Of a stretch of DNA of 64,000 nt, positions 34,269 to 55,910 are shown piece after piece. The DNA is from Datnioides undecimradiatus (lineage: Eukaryota; Chordata; Actinopteri; Lobotiformes; Datnioididae), in the NCBI GenBank assembly GCA_008933995.1, contig WARS01000044.1:2128866-2192865 (forward strand), written 5' to 3'. A program made the translations under genes and the position numbers. Position 1 is the stretch's first letter; each line of letters opens with the position of its first letter. The notes beneath the pieces are model-generated. The model worked only from the letters and a program-made list of their open reading frames with translations, had not been told where the DNA came from and made no database searches.

Positions 34269-37200
34269 TAAACGTCATTTTACATCATTATCAAAGCTAA
34301 ATTTCTTCCATACGAGTCTCCATTTCACTCAAGTTACATTTTCTTCATGTTAAAGTGGGCTGAAAATGCTATTTGAAATGATAACATTAGGTTGGACCCA
34401 TAGAAGATCAATATAACAGTAAATGAAGTGGAATTGCACAAGATTTCCTTAAAGATTCATGAAGAAAACAATCTGTCAAACCCCATTTTGATTGATGACC
34501 CAGAATGAGTGAGAATCTACATTTGTTTCCAAACTGAATATTTTAGCTGAGTGTGTGTGTCTGTGCGTGTGTGCACGCGCATGCACACATACTTCCTTGG
34601 TTTTGGTGCCTGGGTTTCCCCATTACATGCCTGGCTGTGTCACAGGATATTTATTTCCCTGCACATAGGTCGTAGCAGTCCCTCACTCCTCAGTGTATGA
34701 CACCATTTCCTGCTTGACGGCTTTATCTGCCGCCTGGTGCAGGGACCTCCACTGAGCTCCGTCTTCAGGGGAAGATTGTTCACTCACCAGTGGATACTGA
34801 TGCCCCTTTGCTCATTAGAAATGTAAGTCAGAGACTAACAGCATCTGTCTCAATGTCTCCGGGGTAAAAAGGAAAACACTCTCATCTACCACCCAGTCTT
34901 TCATACACTCACAGTGTCTCTAGCTCATACACAGCATGCAGATGTTTCAGCAGTCACACGCAAATGGCTCCATTCCTGGGAGGGTGAGCTGTGGTGTGTT
35001 GTGGGCTGAGCAGAACCGGTCTGTGAAGTGGATCATTCAGTGGAGCTGATGGCCCCAATGAAAGTCTATTAGCCGCTCATTAGAAACAAAGTAAGAGGAA
35101 AAATGAGAGAGAGGGACAAACAAAGTGGATGAGAAGGGAAAGAGATCAGACGTGCACGTGTGGACGAAACGACTTGAATAAAAAGGATTTTATTTTGATT
35201 TTCTAAATATATCTTGTGTATTACACATATCAACCATACAAAAACAAAAAATACCAAGTTCAACCTCATTATCTTCAGCCCTCAACCAACTGATCAGGGC
35301 ACACAGACTCTTTACTGTTGTTCAAATTACCAATTTAAAAGCTAGGTTTTACGTATGCACAGGATCAGATGATTTGAGGATTTCTTAAGTTTAAATAGAA
35401 GTTATTAAACATGAAATAAATGAAACAGAATGTGGGCCAAATGAAAATTAGAAATTGAAATTTCAAAGTAAGCTTCATAAGTGAGTCATATTAAACTAAA
35501 TACCAAATAACAGTATGTACCTGAAATGCACAGGAGTATGCCACATACCTTGCCACATACCTTCTGTTGCATCACATCTGGACTACAGTTTTGAATGTGA
35601 GAGTCTCAAATATGAAAGATGGACATGTCTAACAAATGCAAAATCATGACATTATACCTAATCTGATCTTTATTGCAGAACACTACAATGCAAGGTGTTC
35701 CTATTATTTTGTCCACTCCCTCTGAACCTCGCTTTCATTGAGATATTGACTTTGGTTTGTCTGTCACACTCAAAGCCAGTTTAAATTCTGTCAGGCGCTA
35801 ATAAATACCTCTGTGCGAATCTTATGGCTATAAAATCCGTATACATATCAAAACCCATATCAGTTCTCACTATATTAGTGACACTGTGCACGTGTGTGTT
35901 AAGCTGTCGGAGAAGACAATCAAGCAAAGTAGCTATTTTTATGTATTTCTCTTGATTCCCTGAGGTGCTCGTTGCCATCCTGTGTCTCTGTGTTTCCGTG
36001 AACACTCGCCTGTGAAAGACAGGAGCGTAAAGGACTTGGCTGCCCTCATTACAAGTTCTCGGAGACTTCACGCAGGGTGTGTGACAGTAGCCGGAGGGCC
36101 TGCAGCCAGCAGGGTGCTGCTCCTCTACCCATCCAGCAGGACACACTAATCAAATCAGATTAAGGCTGGAACTGATTATATGGGCACGCGTTCTTCCAGA
36201 GCAGGCTCTCAGACAACTTGGCATGGCATCCAGACTTGTCCTCCTTCTGCCCTCGTTAGTGTCCACTTGATAGTGTTTGTGGAGTCACTTCAGCCAAACA
36301 CACAAACAAAAAACACACAGGCAATCATTCCAATTAAAACTACTGAGAGAGAGTATTATTCACAGCATTGTCTCATTTTTAACTGATATGTGTGTGAGCA
36401 AAGTTAATTTAACAAAACCAATTCTCCAATTAGGAATATATGTGTAGTAGCAATCAGATTCAAATCAGTTGGCTTGTGACTGTTTAAAGATTTTCTGCTG
36501 CATCATCAAAGTGTCTTCATAGTGGAGAGGGACCAAAGGTGAAACCATTACAAACAAAGAGACCATGCTCGCCACCTCTCATCTTTTGTTATCAAAGGCG
36601 ATGCCATAGTTCGTTTTTTCCCTAAGGGTGTTATTGACAAAATGTCATCTTACCCGAGTAAATCACAAATCTGACAGTGCCAAAAGAGCAGCTCAAGGGG
36701 CAGAGAGGGGGGAAAAAGTGGGAGAGAGCTATTCTAAGTTTTCCTGTTCATCATTTATATTGACTTGTTTTCTCAGCTCGTTTTCACAGAATCCCTCATT
36801 ATTGGAGACATTTGTCCAATGTGGACCCATCAGATGCCGCTGATAGGAGCTCTGCTACACAGAAGGTATTGATTACTTGAGGGACAGATCTATATCCCTT
36901 GTACATTATTATTCACATGACCCAAAGGCAACAATTTTCGGTCAGTGTAGAGCAGACTGAACGATGTGAGGTGCAGCAGTTTCTAATGTGAGTGTCTGGA
37001 TTGACCAGAGAGTTATTGATTAATAACTTAGAATTAAATCCAACAGATCACAGACACACAAATGATTTTAGTTTGGGGTTTTTTTTCCTAAATCAAACAT
37101 GAAGACTGGGGAAAGGCCCTGAATCTGTATGACCAATGTGCTGTTTTGTGCAACATCTCTCTGGTTTGAGGTGGGCAGGGCTCAGTAGGATAAAGGTGAT

Positions 37201-37766
37201 GTCACTAACATCTGAGAACAAATCAAAGATTGGCAATATTTGACCTGTCGTGGGATGTTTTGCTATGAAAGCATGCCACTGCCTGTCAAATCTCATCAAT
37301 CTGCGCCCACACTGTCCTGATGAATCAGTCCTAAGTGTTTTGGTGTTATCTCCAATTAAATGATACCAGAGGAAGGTTCAAACGTGCAGTCATTTGGCAT
37401 ATATGACAATGATTATTTGAGGTTATAAAAAATACTTAAAGCAGACATAATAGATGTTTTCATGATGACAATGTATCAAATTACTGTGTTTAATTATCTT
37501 GCAATGAAGAGAGTTTCAGCTCACTGTTTAAGTTTAAGAGCGTGTGTGTGTATATAAACTGTCAACAATAAGTTGTATTCTAAGGCAAATGACATAACTG
37601 GTGCAACTGATGTAGAAAACATTATGTCATCTTTCAATCCTGACCCCCAGGTTGAGAACAGATGCTGATGGCAGTGTTGGTACACTGAAAGCTCTATGAC
37701 AACATGACTGTTTGGGTGTGTTTGCAGGTGCAACAGAGAACACTTCTGATGTGCAACCAGCCTTTA

Positions 37767-37951
37767 AAACTTTCAGCTCTTAAGCACATGTCAAGGGTAT
37801 TTACAGTTTGCTTCATATTCCAATTACAATTATGTGAATAAACTTTATGTCTAACACAAAGAAGGTTTCACACTTGTGTAAATGCAGCTTAAACTAAGAT
37901 CATTCTAACAGCTACATTTCCTCTCTGAATAGTGGAACAGTGCTCCTCCAG
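37767..37951 (+). repeat. 185-bp direct repeat, copy 1
   Basis: Begins AAACTTTCAGCTC and ends GTGCTCCTCCAG. It is identical base for base to 40568-40752. The flanks on each side are unrelated, so the two copies are separated by 2,616 bp of unique sequence. No TG...CA ends or ORF are seen, so an LTR origin is not supported. Confidence 0.95.
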
Positions 37952-40567
37952 CTGCAGTACCTGCAGCCCTGGGCTGGGATTAGGCAGGGTGAAATGACGG
38001 CATTAACCCAGACAAAGATCATCCCAGCAGAGTGGGGAAACTGTGATTTAGATAAAGAGATACAACTCTGAAATTGATTTCCATGTCCACCCCAACAGTT
38101 GCTTAATCTCACCTATCTCCAAGATGAATCTGAAAGCCTTATCTTTACTGGTGTTAGTGTGGTGATTGATCGAAGAGACGGCTGCAGTCAGTCGGTGTTT
38201 ACAAGAGTTATACAAGCACAGCATTGCATAGCAATGCATTTCTAATAGGCTGCAAGAGGAGCAGTCTGCCAAGATGCATTCACCCTGCATGAATGTTGTA
38301 GATCAGAGTTGATCAAATTTGTTTGGATTGCCAATTACCACATAGATGCAATCTCTGAGGAGACAAAACTCATATATTCATTTTAGGTGATGATTAAACA
38401 TTTTCTGAGCACTTTCTGGACATCTCTCCCATTTTGGTTTAAAAGTTGTGCTTCAAATTAAATTCTTGACCATGGAAACCAAACTTTCTTCGAAAATTTC
38501 AGCAATATTTATGCTATTAAATAAGTCTTTCCTTGTCAAAGTTTGCATAAAATGCTGTCAAAAAGTACATATCAGAAAGTGTGTGAACTGCAGAAACCCT
38601 TCATCCAGAACCTCAGCTTGTCTTCTAATTATTCTAAAGAACAATGGCGTCTGTATTTCTCAAATGCCTTTCTTTTCATCACATTTTTGCATGCCAGGAA
38701 ACATACCTGTCAAGAAGAAACAAAACCTAACAGAGCTGAAACGGTCCCACAGTCACCTGTCATCTCTGCCTCTCACTCATTTTTTTAAAACGTATATGTT
38801 TTAGTCAAACCCCAGCATGGCTTTTTTCTTTTTGATGTCCTCTTTATGTCACTAAACCACCCTCATCTTTCTTCTGTTCCTAGTTTAACACACATACACA
38901 CACAGACACACGATAAACTTCGGTTCTATTTTGGGGAAAAGCACTCTCAGCAAGTGAACATGTCATACGCAAGTCTTTTGTTCTCCTCTGCGTCGCTCAG
39001 GATCTAATTCTGGTGAAGGTTGACACCTCTTGATGTTGTAAAATGGACAGGTACTTTGTTGTAAACTGGAGCCCATGAATCACTTGGGATGACTTTGAAG
39101 AGCAAGAGCACCACAGAGGAGCAGAAGGTGATGAAGAGGAATAAGAGACTTTTTAATGTGGTGACAAATGAGCTGAACTTGTCTGTTTTTGGACCGTGAG
39201 GTTTACTCCTCTAATTGCTACTGAGTTTTTCGAAAGTCACCATATGTTTAGGGGTGTCAGGCATTGATAAAGAAGTCGTGGAGGGAAATGAAAGATGGAT
39301 GATGATGTACTGAGGACCACAGGGGATATCTGTTAGATGCAACTATAAATCTTTTAGATTTCCCCACTGCCAGACCCACCAAAGGCTGCACCAAATGGCA
39401 CAAATGCCTGATGGGTAGAGGGACTGTCCTCCAACCATGTGATCTAAGGGGATCAAGACACAGCTGACACAGCCCCATTGCTGACCTTCTATCTGACTTC
39501 CCTGGAGAGAGATTCCCATAGGCTACAGTAATTAATAATTAAAACATATAAAACCATGTTTTGCTACACAATATAACAAAGACACATTCAGCAGTTGCCA
39601 TAAACACGTGCACAGACTTACATATGTGCACAGTTGAGAACAGAATTGTTAGAGTTGTAGCACTTGTCCACTGTGACCCTGGCCTTAAGATAATATAATG
39701 TAAAATTAATATCGTATAATAAGGCATCACACAATGAATACTATTTTCCTGTCTGCATGTCCATCAGACACTCACGAGATCAAAATTTCTTTTGTTTCTT
39801 TTTCTGTTTGTGTGTTTTGAAAGAATTTCCTGGAGTAACAATCCTTCATGTTTGTCCCATCACAGGTGAGTGAGGAAAAAGTGACAGTGATAGATCGATA
39901 AAGGAGGAGAGAGAAAAATGTCTCCCATCAAGTTTTTTTTTTCCCATGCTGCATTGTGTGGGATTGACACAAGACTAACATGAAGCCAAATCCAGCCCAG
40001 TGTGTCTATATTTACCGCTGCAGAACCTGCCGGTGCCAGTGTGTGTAGGATGACAGCAGGCATAGTGCTTCAATGGGAAAATATTGTCAAGATGGTTCTA
40101 TGCAACAGCTAAGAAAAAGACTGAAGACTACTGCTGCAATCTCAGGTAAGGCTCTATGCTGTTTAAGATGCCACAGGACCCCTCAGTCAAGAGTCATTGA
40201 GTGACAGGACCTGCAGAAAGTTTCTGCTCTGAAGGTTTAAAACCAGGAAAGACAGAAAAGCTTTGAAATCTGTTTTAAGTTGTTTCTTTTCTTTCACCTT
40301 GTCAGTAAATTGCTCCAGCTCATTCTAGGTGAGGATGTAGCACTAAACTTTCTTTTTCTTCTTCTCTAAATGTGGGTTAGCCTGGTGCTTCTTCTACTTT
40401 ACTTTAACTTTGATTCCACTATTAGAAAAGTTAAGCCTGTGAAGTGCTTTATCATCTGCATCATGAGTTTTTTTCCTTACAGGGTTTGCCACATTGAAAA
40501 AATTATTTCATGCAGTATTTTAATAATCTGACAATTTGGCTTCTAGTGCTTTATTTTCTGTAAATGT

Positions 40568-40752
40568 AAACTTTCAGCTCTTAAGCACATGTCAAGGGTA
40601 TTTACAGTTTGCTTCATATTCCAATTACAATTATGTGAATAAACTTTATGTCTAACACAAAGAAGGTTTCACACTTGTGTAAATGCAGCTTAAACTAAGA
40701 TCATTCTAACAGCTACATTTCCTCTCTGAATAGTGGAACAGTGCTCCTCCAG
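40568..40752 (+). repeat. 185-bp direct repeat, copy 2
   Basis: The second perfect copy, about 525 bp beyond the pex1 stop codon on the far side of its 3' end. Complete identity implies a very recent duplication, gene conversion, or an assembly overlap artefact. Confidence 0.95.
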
Positions 40753-41223
40753 TCATCTGACCGTAGAGAGGGAACTTTATCACGGGATTATCTTGAAAAG
40801 TAAAATATATTATGTATGAACTATAAACTATGGCACATGGAACACTTTTGCAACAGGTTCACCACCTAATAAGAAACGAGTCTGACCATGACATCATCAC
40901 ATTTCCTGCTTTTTTATTTTATTTTGTGTTGAGCACACTAAAGGACACCTGCAGCTCACAAAGTTCACCTTTTGATGGGGTAATAAAATTAGGAAACATA
41001 TATTTTCTCCATTCATTAGCTCTAAACAGCAACGTAACACAGGCGAGATTTGTACAAAGATTTCATGTTTAATTCTAACAATGAGGTAATTTATGCTCAT
41101 TATACATATGTACAGTAATAACATTTTAAGTAGACAAAGGTCTAATTCAAAACTTGAACAAGCATATTAAATTACATTGTCTTCAAACCTCTGGAACTGT
41201 TAAATTATCAGTACATCACCGCT

Positions 41224-41229
41224 TTTATT
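41224..41229 (-). terminator. pex1: Candidate pex1 poly(A) signal
   Basis: TTTATT on the + strand is AATAAA on the minus strand, about 50 nt after the pex1 stop. This would give a very short 3' UTR. Confidence 0.5.
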
Positions 41230-41276
41230 AAATGACATCAGATAAGAAGTTAGGTGAGTAAAACCAACAGGTCTGA

Positions 41277-50939
<9,663 letters not shown>

Positions 50940-51191
50940 AATTTAAACATATCGTGACTACGCCTCATACAAACAAAGCAGGGCGCACTGCTAATGTTAA
51001 ATTGTGCAATAAAGTCATAGTTGATCGATGTGCTCTGAGAAAGCCAAACTAGACCAAAGCAGTTGATTCCGAGATGAGCCGATTTTCAAAATAAGATATT
51101 ACAGGTGAACTCGCAACAGATCCGTGCGCTTTTGAGAGAGAATGAGCTCTTACTTTGAAGTGGGTCAACCGGAAAAAATATTTCCAGAAAC
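50940..51191. promoter_or_regulatory. Bidirectional pex1/rbm48 promoter
   Basis: Only 252 bp separate the two start codons, which face away from each other. An ETS-type ACCGGAA lies at 51168-51174. No TATA box stands out. The same head-to-head pair sits together on human chromosome 7q21, which supports a shared ancient promoter. Confidence 0.7.
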
Positions 51192-51199
51192 ATGGCGGC
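51188..51199 (+). promoter_or_regulatory. rbm48: TISU/YY1-like element over the rbm48 start codon
   Basis: AAACATGGCGGC matches the TISU consensus SAASATGGCGGC at 11 of 12 positions and contains the YY1 core ATGGCGGC. TISU elements direct accurate initiation on very short 5' UTRs and also bind YY1. The small intergenic space here fits a short leader. Confidence 0.55.
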
Positions 51200-52914
51200 A
51201 CCTGCTAGCAAAGGCCCAAGCTGTTGGAGCGTCCCAGAGGTTTATAAACACCACGAACAGCGGAAAGTATGTATTTCTCGACCAAAATACAGAGAAGGAA
51301 GAAAAGCAAAAGCCGTAAAGGTAAGAATATGCTGATTTTAGCGAGGAAAACGCAATGTATCTTAACCTATGGGAATCTATTTGGACTCCTAGCTAAAATG
51401 TAAATATCACGTAAAAGATACCTTGCACATACATTTTAGGATACCTGACCATACAAGTAACCAGGTGTTAGAAATACAATATAGAGCAAGTGTCATCACA
51501 TTTATCTTGTGCACCACCAGGTGTACACCATCAACTTAGAGTCTCGTTACGTGATGGTCCAAGGGGTCCCAGCTATTGGTGTGATGACAGAGCTGATCCA
51601 ACTCTGCGCCCTGTACGGAGCAGTGGAGGAGTACAGGCCCCTGGATGAGTACCCCGTTGAGGAGTTTACAGAGGTCTACCTGGTCAAGTTCCAGAAACTC
51701 ACTAGTGCCAGGTTCATGATGAAACGTATCCTCTACATTAGACAGCAGAGGTAAGGCTGAATACTCTCTAAAGTTTATCTCAAATGTTTCTGTTTCAGAG
51801 CAGCTAAACGACATATGGACGAGAAAAGCTTCTATGGTGGTGTGCTGCATGTGTGCTACGTTCCAGAATACGAGACATTGGAGGACACCAGGCTGAAGCT
51901 GCAGGACAGAAAGAGATATGTGATCAGGGCTGTTCAAAACAAAGGTTTGTTTTAACTCCTATCAGATTTTACTGTTAAACAGAAAAATAATAAACTGACA
52001 TGTGAGATAGATGCTTTATTTTTCTTCTACTGTCAACACTTTTACTTGAACTCACTAGGATATTTTATTTCACTTGGTGTAGATATTTTCATGTTTCGTC
52101 TGTTTTCTGGCAAGTTTTACACCTCAGTTCTGAAAAAAGTAGCTGGAATGATAAGTTAACCCAGACATTCTCCAATTTTATTGTTGTATAGCAAGAGAAA
52201 AGGAACAAAAGGAGGCAACAAACAAGGATCCCACATCATCAGACATGTCAGAGATGATTGTGACCAACCAGGATAAAACCTCTGACAGTGATGAAACAGG
52301 GGAGATGGCAAACATCGGCCATTGTTCAAGCTTTCCTCTACTGCCATTGCCTCCACAGGAATATAATTTCTACGGACATAAAAATCAGCATGGGACTATA
52401 CCAACAGAGGACAAAATGGGGACATTACATAATGCCATCACTGACACAAAACACCAGCCAGAGCTGAGTTCAAGCTCTAGCCAAATCTCCTCAAACACAG
52501 ACAGAAGCACAGATCACAGACTGACCCCAAATCACATTTCTGCAGTCAGATTTGTCCCAAGGACCACACACATGGAGAACAGGAAACGAAAAATAGAGGA
52601 GGCTGGGGAGCACTCGTCAACTGATGTTACCAGAAACAGTGAGCCATTTATTGGGCCAAAGTTACCAGAACCACCAAAACTAGACATGGAGGATGAGTCA
52701 CTGAACACAACTGTGAGCCTGATCAGGAATACAATGAAACAGGTAGCCCATAATCTGATGTTTTTAAATTCAGAATATACTACACGTTTCTTACTGTAGC
52801 TTTAATTCCTTTTATTCATGTCCGTGAACTCAGTTTTGTCATCTTTCTCAGGTGCAATCTGTTCCTGACATCAAACCAGTGGAGAAAAAGGTCAAACCAC
52901 GCCGTCGGATTTGA
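51192..52914 (+). CDS. rbm48: RNA-binding protein 48 (RBM48), complete, 359 aa
   Basis: RBM48 works with ARMC7 in splicing of minor (U12-type) introns in the nucleus. Exons: 51192-51320, 51521-51711, 51799-51944, 52192-52742, 52852-52914; total 1080 nt, all in phase. Human is 367 aa. The conserved N-terminus RPKYREGRKAKAVKVYTINL, the RRM segment (VQGVPAIGVMTELIQLCALY, FTEVYLVKF, DEKSFYGGVLHVCYVPEYET) and the C-terminal DDSLNTT-like block (DESLNTTVSLIRNTMKQ) are present. It ends PRRRI. The 551-nt exon is a fast-evolving Ser/Thr-rich linker. A second in-frame donor at 51751 (GTAAGG) would add 13 residues inside the RRM, but it leaves an intron of only 48 nt. Confidence 0.95.
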
Positions 52915-53005
52915 GCAAGCAAGCTGCCTTGATGCTGGACTTAGTGCAGAGATTATTGCGACTGCTTTGAAAAATAATCAGTCAACAGTTTCTTGGCAGC
53001 TTGTT

Positions 53006-53055
53006 TTTATTTACAGACTTTAATTCACAATTCAAACAGCAACAACATCTTTATT
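53006..53055 (-). terminator. efcab1: Candidate efcab1 poly(A) signals
   Basis: Two minus-strand AATAAA words lie at 53055-53050 and 53011-53006, 41 and 85 nt past the stop. Using either would make the efcab1 mRNA overlap the rbm48 3' UTR. Confidence 0.5.
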
Positions 53056-53095
53056 AAAGGCAATACGGCTGAAAGAGCGCACAAATGTGTTGTCT

Positions 53096-54302
53096 TCATT
53101 CTTCCAGTTGTTCTTGAAATAAATGCTTTTCGATTTTTTCAATATTCTGCAAACACAGAAAAATATAATGTAAGTATGTAAATATAATCATAGGTTAAGA
53201 ATTCCTTAGAAGTTATTATATTTCACCAGCCTTTAATTTGTGATTACCGTGGTGTCTGGGAGGCAGGTTCCAAAAGCCTCAAGTAATAGATTCTCTTCTC
53301 TAACTGCCTTTTCAAAGTCAGCAAAAGATAGTCTGCCATCGTGATCATGGTCCTGTGAAAAGAAACAATGTGCTTTGCTCTCCAACACTAAAATATGATG
53401 GAAAACAAAGGCAAAAGAAACTCCAGATATACACATCTAAATAGAAATGCCTGCAGCACTGGTCCTCTCACCATCTTTTTGAGTGTGATCTCCACCAGGT
53501 CTTTGATTCCTTCATCAGGGTCCTCCTCTGTGGGTTGTCTGATGAGGCTATTTTTAAGCATGTGAAACATCTCCTCTCTGGAGATGGAGTTGTCACCATT
53601 CAAGTCATATACATGAAAGCAGTCTGGGCCATGCAAAGAGGGAAGGGTTATTACTAGGGTAATAACTTACATTAATGCTCATGTAATTATTTTATGTGGC
53701 TGCCATATAATAGCTGGAGCTTACATTTTATTTTTTCATCCAAGGTCCCTCGCAGGAAAACCGACAGCCCCTCAATCCATTCTTTCATACTGACAAAGCC
53801 GTCGTTGTCTTTGTCAAACGTCCTGAAGACTGGAGGACACATGATCAGAAACATTCAGAAACTGTCCAAGTTACTGAATTTATTCTTCAAATATGATGGG
53901 TATCCTCTGCTACAAGCTGACGTATTTTCTATATATCGATCAGCAATAGATAAAATACCGCCATCCATGATCACGTCGTCGGTCATCCCGAAGATGTTGT
54001 GCAGGATGCTCCTGAACCTGCCTCTGTCCAGGCCGTTGTTTGCTCTACCAGGGCTGGTCGGCTCCCCCAGAAGCACATTAAACCCTCTGATCAGACACTC
54101 AACCTCTGTTTTATTGACTACGGTCAAAGAAATAATGTTAGTGGTAAGTATTAATGTAAAACAATGAAACGCAGTCACCGGTGCATCTGTTGGCACAAGT
54201 GACTTAGCATTTCCGCGTTAGCTAAGTTTTAACTGGATACTCACAGTGCTCCACTTGTTTTGAAATGGCTTCAGCGAGACTTTGAATCAACTTTCTGTTC
54301 AT
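53096..54302 (-). CDS. efcab1: EF-hand calcium-binding protein 1 / calaxin, complete, 209 aa
   Basis: Calaxin is a Ca2+ sensor of the outer dynein arm docking machinery of motile cilia. Exons, 5' to 3': 54245-54302, 53959-54117, 53725-53829, 53472-53623, 53248-53352, 53096-53146; 630 nt in phase. Human is 211 aa. The protein starts [22 protein letters not shown]-hand loops are [12 protein letters not shown] (78-89), [12 protein letters not shown] (114-125) and [12 protein letters not shown] (159-170). The second loop has Asn in place of the usual Gly at position 6. The block [16 protein letters not shown] is diagnostic. The last 51-nt exon ([16 protein letters not shown]) is placed by analogy with the human tail. 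If the donor at 53247 is not used, the frame ends a few codons later at 53233. Confidence 0.93.
53118..53123 (+). terminator. rbm48: Candidate rbm48 poly(A) signal
   Basis: AATAAA lies about 204 nt after the rbm48 stop and falls inside the last coding exon of the opposite-strand efcab1 (53096-53146). Confidence 0.5.
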
Positions 54303-54388
54303 AGCGGACATTTCCGATATTTTTGGAGTAGGGAGGCCGGACAGTAACAGCGCGAGTCCTCCGAGGACACGGGCAATGTTGACATCGC

Positions 54389-54402
54389 GTCGCCATGGTA
54401 AC
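54389..54402. promoter_or_regulatory. efcab1: RFX X-box in the efcab1 promoter
   Basis: GTCGCCATGGTAAC fits the RFX-factor X-box (GTNRCC then RGYAAC with 0-3 nt between; the vertebrate best form is GTTGCCATGGTAAC). It lies about 87 bp upstream of the efcab1 ATG. A forkhead-like TGTTGAC is at 54377-54383, next to it. X-boxes with FOXJ1 sites are the known code for motile-cilium genes. Confidence 0.7.
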
Positions 54403-54429
54403 CGCGGAGCCAAGCCACAACTGAGCCAC

Positions 54430-55910
54430 GGAGTCTATACAGCTGCGAGCACAACTGCAGGAAATAGACAGTAAGTCCAAAATCAAGTCACAGTGACTTG
54501 ATTTAAGAATATGACTTAAGAATATGAATTCTCATAATTTTATTAAATTAATTTTCAGCAGTTACTTCTATTTTTTTTCTAGCAACACATTCTCTCTGTC
54601 TCCGTGGTTACTATATGTCAGTTTATTATATTCATCCATAAAATGTGAAGAGTATGGTACCATCAGGTACATCTTAGTATTGAGCTTTGAGCTGCCAGAA
54701 CCTGTGATTTAGGGGAAAATGGCTGAGAGTTAGACTGCAAACAGTTCACAGGAAGTCATTATTATTATTGTGTCATTGATATGATTATTGATCATATGTA
54801 TCATTGATACAGGATATATGCATTACTACAGTTACATAACTGAAAGTAAAGTAGGCCGCTGCATCTGAAATTAAATCCCAGATATCTCAAAGACTGCAAA
54901 TTTATTGCCTCTGATTTGCAGTGATTATTAATAAACAACATCAAAAATGATCGAATAAAAACAATGGAATGCTACAGATGTGTCTTTTTCTAATCAGTCA
55001 GTGGAACATTAATGAATTACATGAGATACAATTAAAAAAAACATATTCTAATGAATGTTTTATTTTGGAAATCAAATAGTCCCACTTCTGATATCTTTTC
55101 AGTTTGAAGCAGTTAAGAAAGGAGCGCTGACTCATGAGAAATCATTGCTTGAGTGCCTTCAGGTGATAAAGAGGGTCATACCTGGTGTAACACAGTTTGT
55201 TTTAATTTAAAAAATGAGGGCAAGTTAAATACAAACTGTCCTCTTTCGTTGTGCCACTGACTCTTCACTGCCACTATAAATTGAAAAAGAGTAAGAGTAA
55301 TTCTAAATTATGACCACATGGTGGTAGTCAGACAATTCATAAAACAGGACACACATGCAACTGCAACCTATCCAGTTAGAGAATTGTCAAATGTTACATA
55401 TACAAATACAATACAAATACAAATGTTATGATTGTAACTGTCTGGATAATCAGAAAACATGCCCCTTTAGGATGAAAATTTTTGTGGTTTATGCTTTAGA
55501 ATTTAACACAAAATAAATATGAAGTTGCTAATTTCTTAAAATACATCTATCTTTGTCTCATGATGTAATATTGTAATTTAGTAAAAAGAGGCAAACACTG
55601 ATGGATGATTCATCAGTTCTGATTTTTAATTAATGAACTACAGTGGATTGCAAATGCAAGACAAAGCCTGAACCAAAACATAGCAGTAAAACATTTGAAA
55701 TGCAGGCTTCAATACTATATAAATGTATATATAATATTTCTTACCTATACCATTCATTTACAGTATTGCACCACTACTGCCTCCTCTCTGTGTGTGTTTT
55801 TATGTATGAAATAAGGAAATACACAGTGATTGTGTGACAGAGTAGTTGAATGTGCAGAGGATGAACCTTCAGTCCAACCATGAAATGAATATGAATGTGT
55901 ACATGGTGTG
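54430..55910. other. efcab1-sytl1 intergenic region
   Basis: AT-rich spacer with no gene seen. It includes the distal efcab1 promoter side and the sytl1 3' UTR; a minus-strand ATTAAA lies at about 55629-55624. Confidence 0.6.

Larger units (their letters stand above)
33191..41276. other. elmo1-pex1 intergenic region (8.1 kb)
   Basis: Gene-free as far as can be seen. The longest ORFs are about 120 codons, unspliced and unrecognised. It holds a percomorph repeat (33635-33990), a hairpin (34224-34268), another repeat-like stretch around 35655-35730 with the common phrase GGTGTTCCTATTATTTTGTC, and two identical 185-bp copies at 37767-37951 and 40568-40752. Confidence 0.7.

Noticed and set aside
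35781-36146. 121-codon minus-strand ORF in the intergenic region
   Set aside because: No family resemblance and a mixed, non-protein-like composition. Best read as chance.
38448-38804. 118-codon ORF in the spacer, between the two 185-bp copies
   Set aside because: Considered as a mobile-element gene inside repeated ends, but it shows no transposase or reverse-transcriptase motif and the repeats lack LTR ends.
37767-40752. LTR retrotransposon with 185-bp terminal repeats
   Set aside because: No TG/CA ends, no target-site duplication seen, no primer-binding site, and no gag or pol frame between the copies.
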